DNA of 64,000 bases from Bradyrhizobium jicamae (GCF_001440395.1 NZ_LLXZ01000197.1:1-64000), one strand, 5' to 3'; counted from the first letter of the stretch, positions 54,938 through 63,963 are shown. The notes: a model not told the origin generated them from the sequence alone. A program made the numbers and translations.

Positions 54938-56131
54938 GTGACCCGACCGTTCGAAGGCGTGAAGATTCTCGACTTCACGCAGGTGCTGGCTGGCCCTTAT
55001 GCGAGCTACCAGCTCGCGCTGCTCGGGGCCGACGTCATCAAGGTGGAACGCCGCGAGGGCGAGGACATGCGCCGCACGCCGCTCAGCCGCGAATGGGCCG
55101 AGCGTGGCCTCGCGCCCGGCTGGCAGGCAGTCAACGGCAACAAGCGCAGCCTGACACTCGACCTCTCGAAGCCGGAGGCGATCGCCATCGTCAAGCAGCT
55201 CGCCGCGCAAGCCGACGTGGTGATGGAGAACTTTCGCCCCGGCGTGATGGACAAGCTCGGCATCGGCTACGCCGCGCTGTCGGCGATCAATCCGCGGCTG
55301 ATCTATTGCGCCGTTTCCGGCTTCGGCCAGACCGGACCGGGCCGATCGGGCGCCGGCTATGACGGCAAGATCCAGGCGCTGTCAGGCATCATGTCGATCA
55401 CCGGCCATCCCGAGACCGGGCCAACCCGCGCCGGCTTTGCCGTCTGCGACGTGCTGTCGGGCGCGACCGCGGCATTCGGCGTGTCGAGCGCGCTGTTTCA
55501 GCGCACCCATACCGGCAAGGGTCAGTTGGTCGACGTCTCCATGCTGGAGGCGACGCTGGCGTTCCTCTCCGGGCAGGTGGCGGATTATTCGGTCGCCGGC
55601 CATCGCCAGCAGCTTTCCGGCAATCAGGCCGTGAGCCGCCGGCCGACTGCCAACCTGTTCAAGGCCGGCGATGGCTATCTGCTGCTCGCCGTCAACAGCG
55701 AGAAGCAATACCAGGCGTTGATGACCGCTCTCGGCCGCGCCGATGCGCTGGAGGACCCGCGCTTCGCCGACTGGTTCGCCCGCCAGGAGAACGAGCCCGC
55801 GCTGCGGGGCATCATCGAGGAGGCGCTCTCGAAGAAGGACCCGCGCGAGTGGGAGACGATCCTGGAGGCCGCGGGCGCGCCCTGCGCCAGCATCTGGAAG
55901 GTCGAGGAGGTGATCGACCACCCGCAGATCGCGGCGCGCGGCGCCATTCAGGAGATCGACACGCCCTATGGCCGCCTGCGCTTCGCCGGCAGCGGTTTTC
56001 AGCTCGCCCATGGCGGCGGCAGGCTCGACCGGATGGCGCCCGCGCTCAGCGCCCACACCGAGGAGGTGCTGGCCTCGCTCGGCTACGACACGAAGGCGAT
56101 CGCAGAACTGCGGGCCCGCGAGGTCGTCTAG
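54938..56131 (+). CDS. CaiB/BaiF-family (class III) CoA-transferase
   Basis: 397 residues. MTRPFEGVKILDFTQVLAGPYASYQLALLGADVIKVE, VMENFRPGVMDKLGIG and SGFGQTGP are family hallmarks; the catalytic aspartate lies in GFAVCDVLSG. The enzymes move CoA between acids such as carnitine, formate/oxalate or methylsuccinate. The substrate is not readable. Start codon GTG at 54938 after GGAGAAAC. Confidence 0.93.
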   Translation: MTRPFEGVKILDFTQVLAGPYASYQLALLGADVIKVERREGEDMRRTPLSREWAERGLAPGWQAVNGNKRSLTLDLSKPEAIAIVKQLAAQADVVMENFRPGVMDKLGIGYAALSAINPRLIYCAVSGFGQTGPGRSGAGYDGKIQALSGIMSITGHPETGPTRAGFAVCDVLSGATAAFGVSSALFQRTHTGKGQLVDVSMLEATLAFLSGQVADYSVAGHRQQLSGNQAVSRRPTANLFKAGDGYLLLAVNSEKQYQALMTALGRADALEDPRFADWFARQENEPALRGIIEEALSKKDPREWETILEAAGAPCASIWKVEEVIDHPQIAARGAIQEIDTPYGRLRFAGSGFQLAHGGGRLDRMAPALSAHTEEVLASLGYDTKAIAELRAREVV

Positions 56132-56268
56132 CGGTAGCCGGGGCAGGGGCGCCCGGTTCCTGTCCCGTTTTGGGCAGGCGAGCGCATATCGACCCTGCGC
56201 CAAGCCGCTTTGAGCGACCGCGCTTCCCGTCTAAAAGACGCCTTTCCCGCTTCCACGAAGGACAGATC

Positions 56269-58113
56269 ATGCCCGCCTACCGCTCCCGAACCACGACCCA
56301 CGGCCGCAACATGGCGGGCGCCCGCGGCCTCTGGCGCGCCACCGGCATGAAGAACGAGGACTTTGGCAAGCCGATCATCGCCGTGGTCAATTCGTTCACC
56401 CAGTTCGTGCCGGGCCACGTGCACCTCAAGGATCTCGGCCAGCTCGTCGCGCGCGAGATCGAGAAGGCTGGCGGCGTCGCCAAGGAGTTCAACACCATCG
56501 CGGTCGATGACGGCATCGCCATGGGCCATGACGGCATGCTCTACAGCCTGCCGTCGCGCGAGATCATCGCCGACAGCACCGAGTACATGGTCAACGCGCA
56601 TTGCGCCGACGCCATGGTCTGCATCTCCAACTGCGACAAGATCACGCCCGGCATGCTCATGGCGACGCTGCGACTCAATATCCCGACCGTGTTCGTATCG
56701 GGCGGCCCGATGGAGTCGGGGAAGGTCCTTCTCAAGGGCAAGAAGCGCGCGGTCGATTTGATCGACGCGATGGTTGCCGCCGCCGACAGCAATGTCAGCG
56801 ACGAAGAGGTCGAGGTGATCGAGCGCTCGGCGTGCCCAACCTGTGGCTCCTGCTCCGGCATGTTCACCGCCAATTCCATGAACTGCCTGACCGAGGCGCT
56901 CGGCCTCGCGCTGCCGGGCAATGGCTCGGTGCTGGCGACGCATGCCGACCGCAAGGGCCTGTTCGTCGAGGCCGGCCATCTGATCGTCGATCTGGCCCGG
57001 CGCTACTACGAACAGGACGACGAGAGCGTGCTGCCGCGTTCGATAGCGAGCTTCAAGGCGTTCGAGAACGCGATGACACTCGACATCGCCATGGGTGGCT
57101 CGACCAACACCGTGCTGCATCTGCTCGCCGCCGCCTATGAAGGCCAGGTCCCGTTCACGATGCAGGACATCGACCGCCTGTCGCGCCGTGTGCCGGTCCT
57201 CTGCAAGGTCGCGCCCTCGGTCGCCGACGTGCACATGGAAGACGTGCATCGCGCCGGCGGCATCATGGCCATTCTCGGCGAACTCAACCGGGCCGGCCTG
57301 CTCAATCGCGGCCTGCCGATGGTTCACAGCAAGACGCTGGAAGACGCGCTCAGCCGCTGGGACATCAAGCAGACCAAGAGCGAGAGTGTTCGCAAGTTCT
57401 ATATGGCGGCGCCGGGCAACGTGCCGACGCAGACAGCCTTCAGCCAGGAGCGCCGGTACGAAGAACTCGACACCGACCGTTCGGCCGGCTGTATCCGCGA
57501 CGCCGAACACGCCTACTCAAAGGACGGTGGCCTCGCCGTGCTGTCGGGCAACATCGCGCTCGATGGCTGCATCGTGAAGACCGCCGGCGTCGACGAAAGC
57601 ATCTTGAAGTTCGAAGGGCCGGCGCGGGTGTTTGAAAGCCAGGACGCCGCGGTCGAAGGCATCCTCGGCAACAAGATCAAGCCGGGCGACGTCGTCGTGG
57701 TCCGTTATGAAGGCCCGCGCGGGGGCCCCGGTATGCAGGAGATGCTGTATCCGACCAGCTACCTGAAATCGAAGGGTCTCGGAAAGGTCTGCGCGCTTGT
57801 CACCGATGGCCGCTTCTCGGGCGGCTCGTCAGGCCTGTCGATCGGGCATCTCTCGCCGGAAGCCGCCGAAGGCGGCCTGATCGGCCTGGTGGAGGACGGC
57901 GATCTCATCAAGATCGATATCCCATCGCGCTCGATCAGCCTGGCCGTCGATGACGCCACGCTGGCGAAGCGCCGCGAAGCCATGCTGGCCCGTGGAGCGG
58001 ATGCCTGGAAGCCGGCCCAGAAGCGCAAGCGCAACGTGACGATGGCGCTGAAGGCCTACGCGGCGCTGACGACAAGCGCCGCCCGCGGCGCCGTGCGCGT
58101 CGTGCCGGACTAA
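56269..58113 (+). CDS. ilvD: Dihydroxy-acid dehydratase
   Basis: 614 residues, the normal length. Fe-S cluster cysteines are in ISNCDKITPGM and SACPTCGSCSGMFTANSM; the serine base region is near GRFSGGSSGLSIGH. It converts dihydroxy-isovalerate/methylvalerate to the 2-oxo acids of valine and isoleucine biosynthesis. The ATG at 56269 gives the canonical MPAYRSRTTTHGRNMAGARGLWRATG start; the frame extending further upstream overlaps the CoA-transferase and is not real. Confidence 0.97.
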   Translation: MPAYRSRTTTHGRNMAGARGLWRATGMKNEDFGKPIIAVVNSFTQFVPGHVHLKDLGQLVAREIEKAGGVAKEFNTIAVDDGIAMGHDGMLYSLPSREIIADSTEYMVNAHCADAMVCISNCDKITPGMLMATLRLNIPTVFVSGGPMESGKVLLKGKKRAVDLIDAMVAAADSNVSDEEVEVIERSACPTCGSCSGMFTANSMNCLTEALGLALPGNGSVLATHADRKGLFVEAGHLIVDLARRYYEQDDESVLPRSIASFKAFENAMTLDIAMGGSTNTVLHLLAAAYEGQVPFTMQDIDRLSRRVPVLCKVAPSVADVHMEDVHRAGGIMAILGELNRAGLLNRGLPMVHSKTLEDALSRWDIKQTKSESVRKFYMAAPGNVPTQTAFSQERRYEELDTDRSAGCIRDAEHAYSKDGGLAVLSGNIALDGCIVKTAGVDESILKFEGPARVFESQDAAVEGILGNKIKPGDVVVVRYEGPRGGPGMQEMLYPTSYLKSKGLGKVCALVTDGRFSGGSSGLSIGHLSPEAAEGGLIGLVEDGDLIKIDIPSRSISLAVDDATLAKRREAMLARGADAWKPAQKRKRNVTMALKAYAALTTSAARGAVRVVPD

Positions 58114-58128
58114 GCGCTGCGGCGCTTA
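58111..58128. terminator. Hairpin containing both stop codons of convergent genes
   Basis: TAAGCGC (58111-58117) pairs with GCGCTTA (58122-58128) across TGCG. The first arm begins with the ilvD TAA, and the second ends with the complement of the DUF2865 gene's TAA. Likely a compact bidirectional stop; no T-tract. Confidence 0.4.
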
Positions 58129-58833
58129 CTGCGGGGTCCGCGCCGACGGACGGCTCCCTTCCGCTTGGCGAGCCTGCGGCCGGGCGCGCGCCTCCGCCGT
58201 CTGGCCCGGAACGGACGCTACCGGCGTGACATCCGGGGCATGGTCATTACCGACCCGTATACCGGAATACGCGACATTCCCGCCGGCGGTGGCGAGCACG
58301 TCGCCCGAGCGCAACGAGCCGTCCATCGCGATATCGACTGGCGCCAGGCCAGCGGGATTTTGGCCGTTGCAGGTGCAATCGGCACGCAGCGCCTTCCGAT
58401 AGGCAAAGGCGTTTTCGCTGTCGGCGTAGCGCTCGCCGGTTGCGGCATAGGCGCTGTCGATGCTGGAGCCGAAGAAAATCTTGGTCGGGCTTGCCGGACA
58501 GAAGGCCTGGCACAACTGGGTCGGCGAGGCCGCGCCGCGCATCAGCGGAAAATACTTGCCGTCGCAACTGCGCACGCAGAAGGCAGGCCCCGAGCTTGCG
58601 ACGGCCGGCCGCGGCGGCGCTGGTTGCGGATTGTTGTTGAAAATGTTGCCGAAAAGCGAGGGCTGCTGTTGCTGTTGTTGCTGCTTCGGGCCGCCGCCGA
58701 AAAGGAAATCGAGCAAGTTTTCGGCCGAACTCATCTCCGGCGCCAGCGCCATGGGGCCCGCGATGGCGGCAACAACAAGCATGCGGCGCAGCTTGCGCTG
58801 AAAGGACAATTCGGTACGCAACGCTTGATCCAT
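58126..58833 (-). CDS. DUF2865 family secreted protein
   Basis: 235 residues. A signal segment ends near PEMSSAE; a polyglutamine run follows (about 7 Q, LFGGGPKQQQ...), then the DUF2865 core FCVRSCDGKYFPLMRG...CQAFCPASPTKIFFG with paired cysteines, and a Pro/Arg/Ala-rich tail. Function unknown; frequent in Bradyrhizobiaceae. The glutamine run is encoded by consecutive CAG/CAA codons and may vary in length. Confidence 0.8.
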   Translation of the reverse strand: MDQALRTELSFQRKLRRMLVVAAIAGPMALAPEMSSAENLLDFLFGGGPKQQQQQQQPSLFGNIFNNNPQPAPPRPAVASSGPAFCVRSCDGKYFPLMRGAASPTQLCQAFCPASPTKIFFGSSIDSAYAATGERYADSENAFAYRKALRADCTCNGQNPAGLAPVDIAMDGSLRSGDVLATAGGNVAYSGIRVGNDHAPDVTPVASVPGQTAEARARPQARQAEGSRPSARTPQ

Positions 58834-58989
58834 CGGACGCCTCCTTCGCTAGTTAGGGGCGCGCTGAGTTCTCATTTGCGGCAATCGTGGATTTGAAACG
58901 CGCGCTAAACGGGGCGAAGAAAGGGAAAGAAGTAGGCGAGCGGGCACGGCAGGCGCCACATTTCGGCCGTTATGGAACGCAGTCGCCAA

Positions 58990-59100
58990 GTAGGATGGGT
59001 AGAGCCAACGGGTCGCGCGCGCCCGATGACAGGCTCCGTGAACCCCATCAATGTGCCGGTGCCCGTGGCGATGGGTATCGCTGCGCTCCACCGATCCTAC
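58990..59100. repeat. Palindromic intergenic repeat (GTAGGATGGGT type)
   Basis: GTAGGATGGGTAGAGC at the left end and the near-complement (GCGCTCCACCGATCCTAC) at the right end bracket 111 bases with internal dyads. It lies between divergently ending DUF2865 (upstream side) and modC (stop at 59112). Sister in style to the element at 4906-4999. Confidence 0.6.
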
Positions 59101-59111
59101 GAAACGTCGCC

Positions 59112-59771
59112 CTATGTCAGTACCTTGACGCCGCCGAGCGCGGTCACCCGGCCGCGCTTGAGCATCACGATCTGCGTCGCGAGCTGGCGCAGTTCGGCGG
59201 CGTCATGGCTGACATAGACCATGGGGATGCCCTCGTCGCGCAGCCGCACCAGATAGGGCAGGATTTCTTCCTTGCGGCCTTCGTCGAGCGAGCCCAGCGG
59301 CTCGTCCAGCAGCAGCAAGCGCGGCTTTGACAACAGCGCGCGGCCGAGCGCAACGCGCTGGCGCTCGCCGCCGGAGAGTTTTCCGGGGCGGCGATCGAGC
59401 AGGTGGCCGATGTCGAGCAGGTCGGTGATGCGCGCAAACTGCGCGGCATCTTCCGTAACGCCATTCATCCGCCGGCCGTAGTCGAGGTTCTGCCGCACGT
59501 TGAGATGCGGAAACAGCCGCGCGTCCTGAAACACGTAACCGATCCGGCGCCGGTGCGGCGGCACGTGAACGCCTTTCGACGTATCATCCAGCGTTTCACC
59601 GTCGAGCGCGATGACGCCGCGATCGGGCCGCAGCAGGCCCGCGATCATGTTGATCAGCGAGGTCTTGCCGGCGCCGGACGCGCCGAACAGGCCGGTGACG
59701 CGGCCCTGGCTCTCGAACGAGGCTTCGAGCGAGAATTCGCCGAGCTGCTTGGTGACGTCGACGCGCAGCAT
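59112..59771 (-). CDS. modC: Molybdate ABC transporter ATP-binding protein (short form)
   Basis: 219 residues. Walker A GASGAGKTS, Q-loop YVFQDARLFPHLNV, signature KLSGGERQRVALGRAL and Walker B LLLLDEPLGSLDE are complete. The usual C-terminal Mop/TOBE domain (regulatory molybdate site; common ModC ~350 residues) is absent and no downstream frame continues it. The ATG at 59771 is next to modB; a longer frame upstream overlaps modB and is not real. Confidence 0.88.
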   Translation of the reverse strand: MLRVDVTKQLGEFSLEASFESQGRVTGLFGASGAGKTSLINMIAGLLRPDRGVIALDGETLDDTSKGVHVPPHRRRIGYVFQDARLFPHLNVRQNLDYGRRMNGVTEDAAQFARITDLLDIGHLLDRRPGKLSGGERQRVALGRALLSKPRLLLLDEPLGSLDEGRKEEILPYLVRLRDEGIPMVYVSHDAAELRQLATQIVMLKRGRVTALGGVKVLT

Positions 59772-59773
59772 GG

Positions 59774-60469
59774 TCAGTTTCCGTGGAGGCGTTTGGTGGC
59801 GCGCCGCGCGAACCATTCGGATGCGATCAAGGCGCCCATCGCGATCACGGTGGAAACGACAACCAGCCGTCCTGCCGCAGCGTCGCCATCCGGCGTCTGG
59901 ATCAGCGAATAGATCGCCGACGAAATGGTCTGGGTCTCGCCGGGAATGTTGGAGACGAAAGTGATGGTGGCGCCGAACTCGCCGATCGCCTTGGCAAAGC
60001 CGAGCACCATGCCGGCGAGCACGCCCGGCAGTGCCAGCGGCAGGGTTACGCCGGCAAACACTTTCCATGGCGGTGCGCCGAGCGTACTGGCAGCCTGCTC
60101 CAGCCGGCGGTCGATCGCCTCGATCGACAGCCGGATCGGTCGCACCAAAAGCGGAAACGACATCACGCCGCAGGCAAGCGCGGCGCCGGTCCAGCGAAAC
60201 GCAAACACGATGCCGAGGTTGTCGGCGAGCCACGCGCCGATCAGGCCGCGACGGCCGAGGGCAAGCAGCAGCAGATAGCCGGTCACGACCGGCGGCAGCA
60301 CCAGCGGCAGATGGACCACCGCATCAATGACGGATTTGCCCCAGAATTCATATCGCGCCAGCAGCCACGCCAGCGCGATGCCGAACGGCGTCGCCACCAG
60401 CGTCGCCACGACGGCCACCCGCAGCGACAGCAGGATGGCAGTCCATTCGGCCGGCGAAATATCGAACAT
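59774..60469 (-). CDS. modB: Molybdate ABC transporter permease
   Basis: 231 residues with five hydrophobic helices and the coupling loop ASTLGAPPWKVFAGVTLPLALPG. FDISPAEWTAILLSLRVAVVATL and HLPLVLPPVVTGYLLL are ModB signatures. Its ATG overlaps the modA TGA (TGATG). Membrane channel for molybdate import. Confidence 0.95.
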   Translation of the reverse strand: MFDISPAEWTAILLSLRVAVVATLVATPFGIALAWLLARYEFWGKSVIDAVVHLPLVLPPVVTGYLLLLALGRRGLIGAWLADNLGIVFAFRWTGAALACGVMSFPLLVRPIRLSIEAIDRRLEQAASTLGAPPWKVFAGVTLPLALPGVLAGMVLGFAKAIGEFGATITFVSNIPGETQTISSAIYSLIQTPDGDAAAGRLVVVSTVIAMGALIASEWFARRATKRLHGN

Positions 60470-61254
60470 CAGGCCGACGGGCTGACGAGAAACTTGAAGC
60501 CGTATTTCTCGAGGATGTTCTTCGCGGCCGTCGAGCGCAGGAAGGCGAGATAGTCCGTCGTTTCCGGCTTGGCGGTGGTCGTCGCCGCCACCGGATAGAT
60601 GATCGCCGGATGGGAATCGACCGGGAAGGTGCCGACGATCTTGACGCCGGGCTCGACCTTGGCGTCGGTGGCGTAGACGATGCCAAGTGCGGCCTCGCCG
60701 CGCGCCACCAGCGTCAGCGCGGCGCGAACGTTGTCCGTCATGGCGAACTTCGGCTCGGCGGCTTGCCATGAACCTAGCTTCTCCAGCGCCGCCTTGGCAT
60801 ATTTGCCAACCGGAACCGATTTCACGTCGCCGGTGGCGATCTTGCCGTCGCCGGCAAGCTTGGCGAGGTCGAAGCCGGCGCCGATGCTCACATTGTCGAC
60901 GTTGGAGTCTTTTGGCGCGATCAGCACGATGCTGTTGCCGAGCAGATTGACCCGGGTCGGCTCATTGATGTTCTTCTTGCCGATCGCGTAATCCATCCAG
61001 TCGGTATCCGCGGAGATGAATACGTCGGCCGGCGCGCCCTGTTCGATCTGTTTAGCCAGTGCCGAACTGGCGGCGTAGCTGACGGTGATCCTGACGCCGG
61101 TCTTCGCGGTATAGGCGGCGTCGATCTCGTCGAGTGCATTCTTCATCGAAGCCGCGGCGAACACCGTCAGGGGTTTTTCCTGCGCGGCGGCAGGTGAGGC
61201 GGTGACTGCCAGTGATATGGCGAAGGCCAGGAAAAGGCCGGCAAGACGGTTCAT
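60469..61254 (-). CDS. modA: Molybdate-binding periplasmic protein
   Basis: 261 residues with a signal peptide ending SPAAAQ. LTVFAAASMKNALDEI, ITVSYAASSALAKQIEQGAPADVFISAD and the GEAALGIVYATDA segment are ModA signatures. The ATG at 61254 has GGAG 6 bases upstream; an ATG at 61266 adds four residues. First gene of modABC, which feeds nitrate reductase and nitrogenase cofactor synthesis. No ModE-type palindrome was found upstream. Confidence 0.95.
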   Translation of the reverse strand: MNRLAGLFLAFAISLAVTASPAAAQEKPLTVFAAASMKNALDEIDAAYTAKTGVRITVSYAASSALAKQIEQGAPADVFISADTDWMDYAIGKKNINEPTRVNLLGNSIVLIAPKDSNVDNVSIGAGFDLAKLAGDGKIATGDVKSVPVGKYAKAALEKLGSWQAAEPKFAMTDNVRAALTLVARGEAALGIVYATDAKVEPGVKIVGTFPVDSHPAIIYPVAATTTAKPETTDYLAFLRSTAAKNILEKYGFKFLVSPSA

Positions 61255-61412
61255 CGGGCGCTCCATGCATGATTGCGAGTCGCGGTTGCCGCGCGCAAAG
61301 CAGGCGTTGATTGGGTAAGGCAACCGTCGGAAGCGCCGTTCCGGTATCCCTGGTGGACTTGCGGTCGATCGGGATGTCGCCAGCCCTGACAATAGTCAGG
61401 ATGGGAGAAGAG

Positions 61413-61451
61413 GTAAAGGCGGCTGCACCGCTTTGCAAGGCGCCGCAGCCG
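61413..61451 (-). terminator. Possible terminator of the Spy-like gene
   Basis: On the minus strand CGGCTGC (at 61451-61445) pairs with GCAGCCG (61426-61420), then CCTTTACC. Large loop and weak T-tract; low confidence. Confidence 0.3.
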
Positions 61452-61465
61452 GGCCGGCTTGCCGG

Positions 61466-61990
61466 TTAATGGTGATGGTGTCGCTTGTGGCCGCCGCTGC
61501 CGTAGCCGCGCAATTCCGCATACTTCGTCATCTGCGACGGGGTCAAAATGCTCCCGGTCGACAGATGATATTTCAGGTGGGTCTCGCGCAGCATGCCCTG
61601 CGTGGCGGCGACGGCCGCGGTGGACGCTTTCAGGCTTTCCGGCGTGACGGTGCGGGTCGCAAACAGCTTGTCCAGTTCGGCTTCCTGCTCGACCAGCTTG
61701 GCGCCGAGCGGCATCGCCTCGGCCTTCATGGAATCGAACAGGCGCTGCATGCCGGCGCGTTGCTCGGCGGAGAGTTCGAGCTTGTCGGCGAGTTCGAGCA
61801 CGTGCAACGGCCCCGGATAACCATTGAGTTCAGCCGCGAGCGCCAGCCCCATTCCGCGGCCGGCGCCGAGGTCGGCGATCTGCTGCTCAGATAGCGCCTT
61901 GATCGAGCGCGTCTGCATCCCGGCGTAAGGGGTTTGCGCATGCACGCTGGTGACGAAAGCGATGGATGCGATCACGGGCCAGATCTTCAT
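61466..61990 (-). CDS. Spy/CpxP-like periplasmic protein with a histidine tail
   Basis: 174 residues. Signal peptide ends SVHAQ. The helical mature part (LADKLELSAEQRAGMQRLFDSMKAEAM, LDKLFATRTVTPESLKA, LTPSQMTKYAEL) matches LTXXQ-type Spy/CpxP proteins, periplasmic chaperones or metal-stress sensors. The last residues are HKRHHHH, a natural His-rich tail that could bind Ni2+, Zn2+ or Cu2+. It lies between modA and mepA, each on the same strand. Confidence 0.8.
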   Translation of the reverse strand: MKIWPVIASIAFVTSVHAQTPYAGMQTRSIKALSEQQIADLGAGRGMGLALAAELNGYPGPLHVLELADKLELSAEQRAGMQRLFDSMKAEAMPLGAKLVEQEAELDKLFATRTVTPESLKASTAAVAATQGMLRETHLKYHLSTGSILTPSQMTKYAELRGYGSGGHKRHHHH

Positions 61991-62018
61991 CGATATCCTC
62001 CTCGAGGTTTGTTCGCCG

Positions 62019-62966
62019 TCAGTGCTTCACATCGGGCGCATTTAGCACCGCCTTGCAGGCCGGCGGCAGCGACGCCATCGTCATCGGCGGCTTCGGCTTT
62101 GGCGGCACTTTTGGCGGCTTCGGATGCAGCACCGCGTCGCTGAACCAGTAGGCGAGATCGCCCGTGCTGCAGCCCTCGCCGTCGTTCGGCTCCGGCTGGC
62201 TGTCGCATTCACCGGCGCCGGGCGGGCATCTGATGCGGATGTGGAAGTGATAGTCGTGGCCGTACATCGGGCGCACCTTGTGCAGCCAGGCGCGGTCGCC
62301 CTTGGCTTCGCGGCACAGCGCCTTCTTGATCGCGGCATTGACGAAGATGCGCTGCACGCTGGGCTCCTGCGCGGCGGCGCGGATCACGGCAAGATGCGTC
62401 GGCGTCCAGGCGTGCGGATCGATGTCGAGCCGGTCGCTGCGCACCATCATCACCGCCGACATCTCCTCGCGCTCGTTGCGCGATAGCTGCCGGTTCGGCA
62501 TCGGCGTCAGCCAGATGTCGGCGTCTAGTCCAACTTGGTGACTGGCATGTCCCGTAAACATCGGCCCGCCGCGCGGCTGCGACATATCGCCGACCAATAT
62601 GCCGGGCCAGCCGGCATCCCGGCGGGCTCGTGCCGCCAGTCGTTTCACCAGCGCGACCAGATCGGGATGGCCCCAGTAACGATTGCGCGACAGCCGCATC
62701 ACCTGCCAATTGTCGCCATTGAGCGGCAGCCCTTCCGCCCCCGAAATGCAGCCATGAGCATAGAACCCGTGCACACGCGTCGGCATCGCCGCCGGCAGCA
62801 GCTTGCGGCCGAACAGTTCCTTGGCGGCGATACTGGGATCGTTGGGATTGGCGAGCGGCGGCAGCGGTTTTGGATTGACCGTGCCCTTGTCCTGCGCCCA
62901 TGCGCTGGCGGCATGGGCGGCGGCGATCAAGGTGATGAGCGGGATCAGGATCAGGCGAGGGAACAT
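62019..62966 (-). CDS. mepA: Penicillin-insensitive murein endopeptidase
   Basis: 315 residues with a signal peptide ending SAWAQ. Zinc-site motifs HASHQVGLDADIW and the C-terminal DYHFHIRIRCP are those of MepA, which cleaves the D-alanyl-meso-diaminopimelyl bond in peptidoglycan. Extra Pro-rich tail (PKPPKVPPKPKPP). ATG 62966 chosen for a proper signal peptide. Confidence 0.93.
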   Translation of the reverse strand: MFPRLILIPLITLIAAAHAASAWAQDKGTVNPKPLPPLANPNDPSIAAKELFGRKLLPAAMPTRVHGFYAHGCISGAEGLPLNGDNWQVMRLSRNRYWGHPDLVALVKRLAARARRDAGWPGILVGDMSQPRGGPMFTGHASHQVGLDADIWLTPMPNRQLSRNEREEMSAVMMVRSDRLDIDPHAWTPTHLAVIRAAAQEPSVQRIFVNAAIKKALCREAKGDRAWLHKVRPMYGHDYHFHIRIRCPPGAGECDSQPEPNDGEGCSTGDLAYWFSDAVLHPKPPKVPPKPKPPMTMASLPPACKAVLNAPDVKH

Positions 62967-63061
62967 CGGATCACTCAAATTCGCGCAAGCGTAGCATGAA
63001 ACTGGAGCGGGGACGACCACCCTCGTTGGTGACCCCGCTCCAGCCTCATTCCCGGTTCTTG

Positions 63062-63859
63062 TTATCCGTGCGCCTGCAAGGCCTGTCGGATGGCTCGCTC
63101 AACCGGCGAATGATCACCGTCGGGTCGCGCAAGGCTGAACGGCTCCGCCGGGTGCAGCGGCGGTTGCGCCATGAAACGTGGCGAAGAACCCCGGTGCATC
63201 TGCGCGGCGTGAACGAGGAATGGGTGGCACAAATAGACCGTGCCGGCCTCACCGGTCGCCAGTACCTCGGGCCGGCCGCTTCCTATTTCGTCCAGCACGA
63301 GATGCGACATGCCAGCCTCGCCGGCCGGCTCGAGCAAGCGCGCGATATCCAGATGCGAGCCTGCTCTTATTCGGGTGGGCGCGTCGGCTTCTCCCACATC
63401 GGAGAACAGGAACAGCATCAGCAGCGCGCGTCCGCGGGACGTCACGTTCACACGCCAGGCGGCATAATCATGATTGTCGTCCTCGTTCGGGAAACTGACA
63501 TCGACATGCCAGCCGGCATCGCCGGGATCGCGCGGGCTCGGAAACCGCACCGGGAAAGTCCCGAGATCGGCCCGGGGCCACCAGCGTTTCCGCCCGACGA
63601 GCTGGTCGAAGGCCGCATGAAGCTGCGGGGTGTTGACGGCTTTCCTGAACGGTTCGTCGCCGTAGTATCCAAGGCGGATCACCGGCTCAGTCCACGTCGC
63701 GGGATCGTCGGGGTCGCAGGGCAGATCGCGCCACAGGATGGCGCGCCCTTGCTCGGCAAGTTCGTGCGGAAAGGCGTGATCGATCCGCACGAAGCCGTCG
63801 TGAATGAATTGCTCGATCTGCGCGTCGCTGAGCGCGCGCGCTTGTCTGCTGTCAGGCAT
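63062..63859 (-). CDS. Phytanoyl-CoA dioxygenase-family protein
   Basis: 265 residues. Fe(II) ligands appear in GWHVDVSFP (His, Asp) and VYLCHPFLVHAAQMHRG (His), with an Arg downstream for 2-oxoglutarate. Such enzymes hydroxylate a wide range of small molecules, including ectoine; substrate unknown. AGAGGAA precedes the ATG at 63859. Confidence 0.88.
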   Translation of the reverse strand: MPDSRQARALSDAQIEQFIHDGFVRIDHAFPHELAEQGRAILWRDLPCDPDDPATWTEPVIRLGYYGDEPFRKAVNTPQLHAAFDQLVGRKRWWPRADLGTFPVRFPSPRDPGDAGWHVDVSFPNEDDNHDYAAWRVNVTSRGRALLMLFLFSDVGEADAPTRIRAGSHLDIARLLEPAGEAGMSHLVLDEIGSGRPEVLATGEAGTVYLCHPFLVHAAQMHRGSSPRFMAQPPLHPAEPFSLARPDGDHSPVERAIRQALQAHG

Positions 63860-63931
63860 GGAATTCCTCTTATCGCTGGGCAAGCGGCTATGACCCTGCG
63901 CGAAGCAGGGGCGGCCGGACTGTTTCTGTCG

Positions 63932-63956
63932 AAAACTTCCGCCCGCCTGAGCGGGC
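63932..63956 (-). terminator. Terminator-like hairpin at the right edge
   Basis: On the minus strand GCCCGC/GCGGGC (63941-63946 with 63951-63956, CTGA loop) is followed by GGAAGTTTTC. It sits 8 bases after a possible stop codon at 63964-63966. Confidence 0.45.
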
Positions 63957-63963
63957 AACGCGG

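Noticed and set aside
55849..56268. N-terminal extension of the ilvD frame
   Set aside because: It overlaps the CoA-transferase coding sequence and lacks family homology; the canonical IlvD start is at 56269.
59772..60233. N-terminal extension of the modC frame through modB
   Set aside because: modB motifs are in another frame; the short modC start is supported.
61255..61430. Leader upstream of modA as a molybdenum-cofactor riboswitch or ModE site
   Set aside because: No conserved riboswitch core or ModE-type palindrome could be recognised by reading; only a short TGAC/GTCA dyad is present.
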